Translations under genes and position numbers: made by a program | NCBI GenBank assembly: GCA_934230685.1 | Contig: CAKQFF010000057.1 | Coordinates: 1 to 10,481, forward strand | Length of the DNA stretch: 10,481 nt | Origin: an uncultured Prevotella sp. | Lineage (GTDB): Bacteria; Bacteroidota; Bacteroidia; Bacteroidales; Bacteroidaceae | Reading direction: 5' to 3' | The notes under the pieces: model-generated | The model's database searches: none | What the model was told of the DNA's origin: nothing | Seen by the model: only the letters and a program-made list of their open reading frames with translations | Shown here: piece by piece, positions 7,734 through 10,481 of the stretch | How the letters are laid out: every line of letters starts with the position of its first letter | How positions within the stretch are numbered: position 1 is the first letter of the stretch

Positions 7734-7974
7734 TTGAGTTTTGATTTTTGAATTTTGAATTTTGAATTGTTGCCTTTGGCAATTTTGAGTTTTGAGTTCT
7801 GAATTTAGAGTTGTTGCCTTTGGCAATTTTGAATTTTGAGTTTTGAATTTAGAGTTGTCGCCTTTGGCAATTTTGAATTATGAGTTCTGAATTATGAATT
7901 CAAAATTCAAAATTGAATAATTCCTAATCGGCATCGCCGATAATTCAAAACTCAAAATTCAAAACTCAAAATTC
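7734..7974. repeat. Heptad-repeat intergenic element between era and der
   Basis: About 240 AT-rich bases built largely from 7-base units. The left part (7734-7900) runs TTTTGAA/TTTTGAG with variants such as TTCTGAA and TTTAGAG. The right part (7900-7974) runs in the opposite sense as TTCAAAA/CTCAAAA. GAATTTTGAGTTTTGAATTT (7831-7850) is a perfect inverted repeat of 7955-7974. Small hairpins TTGCC-TTT-GGCAA and ATCGGC-ATC-GCCGAT (7927-7941) are set into the array. It encodes no plausible protein. In an era-der transcript it would fold into a long branched stem-loop whose arm touches the era stop codon (7976-7974). Confidence 0.9.
7770..7901. repeat. Three 44-bp tandem units with internal hairpins
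   Basis: Units run 7770-7813, 7814-7857 and 7858-7901. Each opens with TTGCCTTTGGCAA (third copy TCGCCTTTGGCAA), a 5-bp stem with TTT loop, followed by four heptads and TTG. Units 1 and 2 differ at 2 of 44 positions; unit 3 has diverged more, mainly near its end. The exact 44-base spacing shows duplication of the whole unit. Confidence 0.92.
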
Positions 7975-8855
7975 TACTCCGGGTTATACCCGAAGTTGTC
8001 CAACTCTCTTTTCGAGCTTCTCCAGTCCTTGTCCACCTTCACGAAGGTGTGCAGGTATACGCTCTTGCCGAAGAACTTCTCAAGCGACTTGCGTGCCTCT
8101 GTCGACATCTTCTTCAGGGCCACACCCTGATGTCCGATGATGATGCCCTTCTGCGAGTCGCGCTCCACATATATTACGGCATGGATGTCGATGTTCTTCT
8201 GGCTCTCCTTGAACGACTCCACCTTCACCTCCACCGAGTAAGGAATCTCCTTGTCGTAGTAGAGCAAAATCTTCTCGCGGATAATCTCCGACACGAAGAA
8301 GCGGGCAGGCTTGTCTGTCAGCTGGTCCTTGTCGAAGAAAGGCGGTGAGTCGGGCAGCAGCTCCTTGATGCGGCGCATAAGCATGTCCACACCAAACTTG
8401 TTCTTTGCCGAGATAGGAATAATCTCTGCATTGGGCAGCAGCGTATGCCACTTCTCCACAGTGTCGCCAAGAGTCTTCTGGTCGCTTTGGTCTATCTTGT
8501 TGATGAGCAGAAGCACGGGTATTGTCATCTTCTTCACCTTGTCGAGGAAGTCCATGTTCTTCTCCGGGTTCTCCACTACGTCGGTCACGTAGAGCAATAC
8601 GTCGGCATCCTGCAAAGCCGACTCCGAGAAGGCGAGCATCGACTCCTGCAGCTTATAGTTAGGCTTAAGCACGCCCGGAGTGTCGGAGAAAACAATCTGT
8701 GCCTCGTCCTCATTCACAATACCCATGATGCGGTGGCGCGTGGTCTGCGCCTTGAATGTGGCAATGCTAATACGCTCGCCGACAAGCTGGTTCATCAGCG
8801 TCGACTTGCCCACATTAGGATTGCCCACTATGTTTACAAATCCTGCTTTGTGCAT
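7974..8855 (-). CDS. era: GTPase Era, 16S rRNA-binding
   Basis: A 293-residue GTPase that binds the 3' end of 16S rRNA and helps 30S assembly, at the usual Era length. The GTPase domain has GNPNVGKS (11-18), the switch region KAQTTRHRI with Thr38/39, DTPG (58-61), NKID (119-122) and SAK (149-151). The C-terminal KH domain has the RNA-contact loop KGIIIGHQG (236-244) and ends FVKVDKDWRSS, as expected. The start MHKAGFVNIVGNPNVGKS is family-like and no alternative fits better. Der lies downstream on the same strand across the repeat element. In many Bacteroidetes fabH precedes era; here the upstream gene is a symporter, and era has its own promoter core and a structured leader. Confidence 0.97.
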   Translation of the reverse strand: MHKAGFVNIVGNPNVGKSTLMNQLVGERISIATFKAQTTRHRIMGIVNEDEAQIVFSDTPGVLKPNYKLQESMLAFSESALQDADVLLYVTDVVENPEKNMDFLDKVKKMTIPVLLLINKIDQSDQKTLGDTVEKWHTLLPNAEIIPISAKNKFGVDMLMRRIKELLPDSPPFFDKDQLTDKPARFFVSEIIREKILLYYDKEIPYSVEVKVESFKESQKNIDIHAVIYVERDSQKGIIIGHQGVALKKMSTEARKSLEKFFGKSVYLHTFVKVDKDWRSSKRELDNFGYNPE

Positions 8856-8875
8856 ATTTTCTGAAAGAATTACGC

Positions 8876-8916
8876 CGTGAGGAGGTATCTAAAAAAGGAT
8901 TTCACAACCTCCCACG
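8876..8916 (-). promoter_or_regulatory. Stem-loop in the era leader with a 16S-tail-like arm
   Basis: On the minus strand CGTGGGAGGT (8916-8907) pairs with ACCTCC-T-CACG (8886-8876): 10 bp with one bulged base and a 20-base loop containing six T. It lies between the promoter core and the era ATG, ending 20 bases before the ATG. The second arm with preceding loop bases reads GATACCTCCT (8889-8880), close to the GATCACCTCCT end of 16S rRNA. No T-tract follows the stem, so it does not look like a terminator. A regulatory role is inference only. Confidence 0.5.
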
Positions 8917-8940
8917 ACTTGTTGTTATAGTACTATTATG

Positions 8941-8948
8941 CAAAGATA
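8941..8948 (-). promoter_or_regulatory. Probable -7 promoter element of era
   Basis: Read on the minus strand this is TATCTTTG, an exact TAnnTTTG match and part of the GCAAAGATA string often seen upstream of Bacteroidetes genes. It lies 85 bases from the era ATG, implying a leader of roughly 75-80 bases. No clear TTTG is present at -33. Confidence 0.6.
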
Positions 8949-9019
8949 CTGCTTTTTTCAGAAAAATGTTTTAATCTGAGCCGTATTTACACGTATTTTA
9001 ACGCTTTATGCAAGCTCAC

Positions 9020-10288
9020 TTAGCATTGCTTCATGTCCTTGTCAACCATAGCTGCCACACACGAGTCCGACCACACATTCTCGGCTGTCTCTATCATGTC
9101 CAGCACGGTGAACACGGGCAGTATGATACCCATAATAGCCACTGGAGCTCCTATTCCCGACATAAGCGAGAGCGTGAGGAAGTAGCAACCCATAGGCACT
9201 CCTGCGTTGCCGATAGCGGCAAGCACCGATATGAAGAGCCACATTATCATTGTGCTCCATGTCAGTTCCACGCCTCCGTTCTGCATCACGAATAACGATG
9301 TCACGAAGATGAAGGCCGCGCATCCGTTCATATTGATGGTGGTGCAGATAGGCAGCACAAAGCGCGACACACGACTGCTAACCCCAAGATGTTCCTCAGA
9401 TGTCTGTATGGTCACGGGCAGAGTTGCTGCCGAACTCTTGGTGAAGAGTGCCATAAGCACTGCTGGCATCATGCCGCGCATCACCTTTACGGGGTTTATG
9501 CCGCGCGACATAAGGAACAAGGGCAGCACCACAAAGAATTGCAACACGTTTCCTCCCAATATCACAGCCACATACTTGCCTATTGACTGCATCACCATTC
9601 CTGCCGATACCTCAGCCGACAACTGTGCCGCAAAGGCAAGAATGCCGAGCGGAAGGGCATGTATCAGCCAGTGGATGAGCGTGGATACAAGGTTTTGCAG
9701 TCCCGTGAGTCCGTTCATCAGTGTTCGCTTGCCGTCGTTCTCGGGCATACGTGCCAAGGCAATGCCTACTGCCACGGCTATAAGCAGAATGGAGAGAATA
9801 TTACCCTCCATAAACGGTTGCACAATATTGGCAGGCACGATGCCCATAAGATATTCACTGTATGATGCAGCTCCTTCTATCTCGCTTGGCACATTGGCTG
9901 TCAGGCTGCTGCCTTTAATCATCTCCATAGGCAGGTTGTCGGGCTGTATAATCTTGTAGAGCAGCATACCCACTGCTGCAGCCGCAATGGTTGTGAGCAA
10001 GGTATAGTTTATGGTGCGTCGGAATATTCGTCCCGTGTCCTTTTGTGTGCCGAAGGTGGCAAGCGTCATTGTCACAGCAAGTGCAATGGTAGGCACAGCA
10101 ATGAATTGGAACAGTCGGGTGTAGACTGTAGCAATAAAGTTGGCTGATGTGTTTATCCAGTCAATGCCGAGCACTCCAAGTACGGCTCCAATTACTAATG
10201 CTCCGAGCCACAGCCAGAAGTTCTGCCCCTCAGCACAAGAGTGGCCCTTTATCTCCGTCTTCTTAATGTTTTCTGTATTGTTATCCAT
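9020..10288 (-). CDS. SDF-family dicarboxylate/amino acid:cation symporter
   Basis: A 422-residue inner-membrane secondary transporter of the glutamate/dicarboxylate (DAACS, DctA/GltP/Glt_Ph) family, with a ~25-residue hydrophilic N-terminus then alternating membrane segments. Recognisable parts are the HP1 tip KSSAATLPVT (284-293), the membrane-7 motif NMNGCA (319-324), the HP2 tip AAIGNAGVPMG (357-367) and the membrane-8 motif LDMIETAENVWSD (396-408). Compared with Glt_Ph, NMDGT is NMNGC (Asp312 to Asn321) and DMGRT is DMIET (Arg397 to Glu400), while the Asn401 and Asp405 equivalents (N404, D408) are kept. Altered ion coupling and a substrate other than aspartate/glutamate/C4-dicarboxylate are therefore likely; some cystine-transporter (TcyP-like) relatives also have NGCA, from memory. 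It appears to be a single-gene unit with its own promoter; its relation to era downstream is unclear. Confidence 0.93.
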   Translation of the reverse strand: MDNNTENIKKTEIKGHSCAEGQNFWLWLGALVIGAVLGVLGIDWINTSANFIATVYTRLFQFIAVPTIALAVTMTLATFGTQKDTGRIFRRTINYTLLTTIAAAAVGMLLYKIIQPDNLPMEMIKGSSLTANVPSEIEGAASYSEYLMGIVPANIVQPFMEGNILSILLIAVAVGIALARMPENDGKRTLMNGLTGLQNLVSTLIHWLIHALPLGILAFAAQLSAEVSAGMVMQSIGKYVAVILGGNVLQFFVVLPLFLMSRGINPVKVMRGMMPAVLMALFTKSSAATLPVTIQTSEEHLGVSSRVSRFVLPICTTINMNGCAAFIFVTSLFVMQNGGVELTWSTMIMWLFISVLAAIGNAGVPMGCYFLTLSLMSGIGAPVAIMGIILPVFTVLDMIETAENVWSDSCVAAMVDKDMKQC

Positions 10289-10300
10289 GTTTTCTGTATT
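10266..10300 (-). repeat. 14-base direct repeat spanning the symporter start codon
   Basis: On the minus strand AATACAGAAAACAT occurs at 10300-10287 and again at 10279-10266, 21 bases (seven codons) apart. The first copy contains the leader plus the AT of the ATG; the second encodes NTENI. A small tandem duplication could have produced both. Confidence 0.8.
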
Positions 10301-10354
10301 ATTGATAATTTGTCATTTATAAAATAAAAAATCAGCTTATTGGGCTTTCGTTTG

Positions 10355-10362
10355 CAAAATTA
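10355..10362 (-). promoter_or_regulatory. Probable -7 promoter element of the symporter gene
   Basis: Read on the minus strand this is TAATTTTG, matching TAnnTTTG, 66 bases upstream of the ATG. A TTG-containing stretch near 10384-10381 might serve as a weak -33 element. Confidence 0.5.
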
Positions 10363-10438
10363 CGAAACAAATGTCAATTATGCAATAACAACAATGATTA
10401 ACTACTTGAAAGTACGTATTTTTTATAAGTGATTGAGA

Positions 10439-10460
10439 ATGAGATAAGTTTTTATCTCAT
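10439..10460. repeat. 9-bp perfect inverted repeat near the right end
   Basis: ATGAGATAA (10439-10447) and TTATCTCAT (10452-10460) form a 9-bp stem with loop GTTT in an AT-rich gene-free stretch. No T-tract follows on either strand, so it may be an operator or an end structure of a gene outside the window. I see no coding capacity in 10289-10481. Confidence 0.6.
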
Positions 10461-10481
10461 AAAAAGAAGAGGTTACGAATT

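Noticed and set aside
7732..7782. 17-residue N-terminal extension of Der
   Set aside because: It begins at a TTG in repeat DNA and gives a Gln/Asn/Lys-rich peptide not expected in Der; the [10 protein letters not shown] start fits the family.
7770..7901. 44-bp repeats as a CRISPR array
   Set aside because: The units are contiguous and nearly identical throughout with no unique spacers, and no cas gene is present.
7734..7974. Repeat region as an insertion sequence or attachment site
   Set aside because: There is no transposase or integrase, no clear terminal repeats with target duplication, and the period-7 pattern points to slippage.
8876..8916. era leader hairpin as terminator of the symporter transcript
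   Set aside because: Its T-run is in the loop, not after the stem, and it lies downstream of a good era promoter core.
9010..9029. Hairpin over the symporter stop as its terminator
   Set aside because: The stem is only 7 bp with a bulge and has no T-tract on the minus strand; too weak to call.
9207..9959. 250-residue plus-strand open frame
   Set aside because: It lies wholly antisense within the symporter gene, has no family-like motifs, and the minus-strand frame has clear SDF-family signatures.

Overview
The window looks like a Bacteroidales chromosome, most like Prevotella or a relative. This is inferred from several things: hybrid sensor/AraC-style regulation, promoter cores of the Bacteroides form TAnnTTTG, A-rich leaders instead of strong Shine-Dalgarno sites, and an era-der gene order. 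I see no tRNA, rRNA, CRISPR array, insertion sequence or phage gene.

Left half (1-5947) is a compact fructose/fructan module. A partial hybrid sensor-regulator with a periplasmic sugar-binding domain reads leftward out of the window (1-1700). A 228-base divergent promoter region separates it from a rightward series: a secreted GH32 fructan hydrolase (1929-3659), an MFS sugar importer (3844-5055) and a PfkB-family fructokinase (5069-5947). The layout resembles the fructose-sensing part of the Bacteroides thetaiotaomicron fructan locus (BT1754, BT1757-BT1759). No SusC/SusD pair lies in the window. Likely flow: the periplasmic sensor detects fructose, GH32 releases fructose from sucrose or fructans, the MFS protein imports it and the kinase phosphorylates it. 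The main surprise is that the regulator goes from its histidine (DHp) domain almost directly to its receiver domain. There is no room for the ATPase domain, and the residue after the phospho-acceptor histidine is Gln instead of Glu/Asp.

Middle (5948-8948) holds convergent leftward housekeeping genes: era, der and a small lipoprotein. A strong stem-loop with T/A tracts on both sides (5978-6032) terminates both the fructokinase and lipoprotein transcripts, and the end of the lipoprotein coding sequence forms one arm. Between era and der lies an unusual 240-base repeat. It contains a heptad array (TTTTGAR/YTCAAAA), three 44-bp tandem units each with a small hairpin, and a 20-nt perfect inverted repeat reaching the era stop. 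The era leader contains a 10-bp hairpin whose 3' arm resembles the end of 16S rRNA, the RNA that Era binds.

Right end (9020-10481) holds one leftward SDF-family (dicarboxylate/amino-acid:cation) symporter with substitutions at two positions that normally define ion and substrate binding. Upstream are a promoter and an uninterpreted AT-rich stretch with a 9-bp hairpin.
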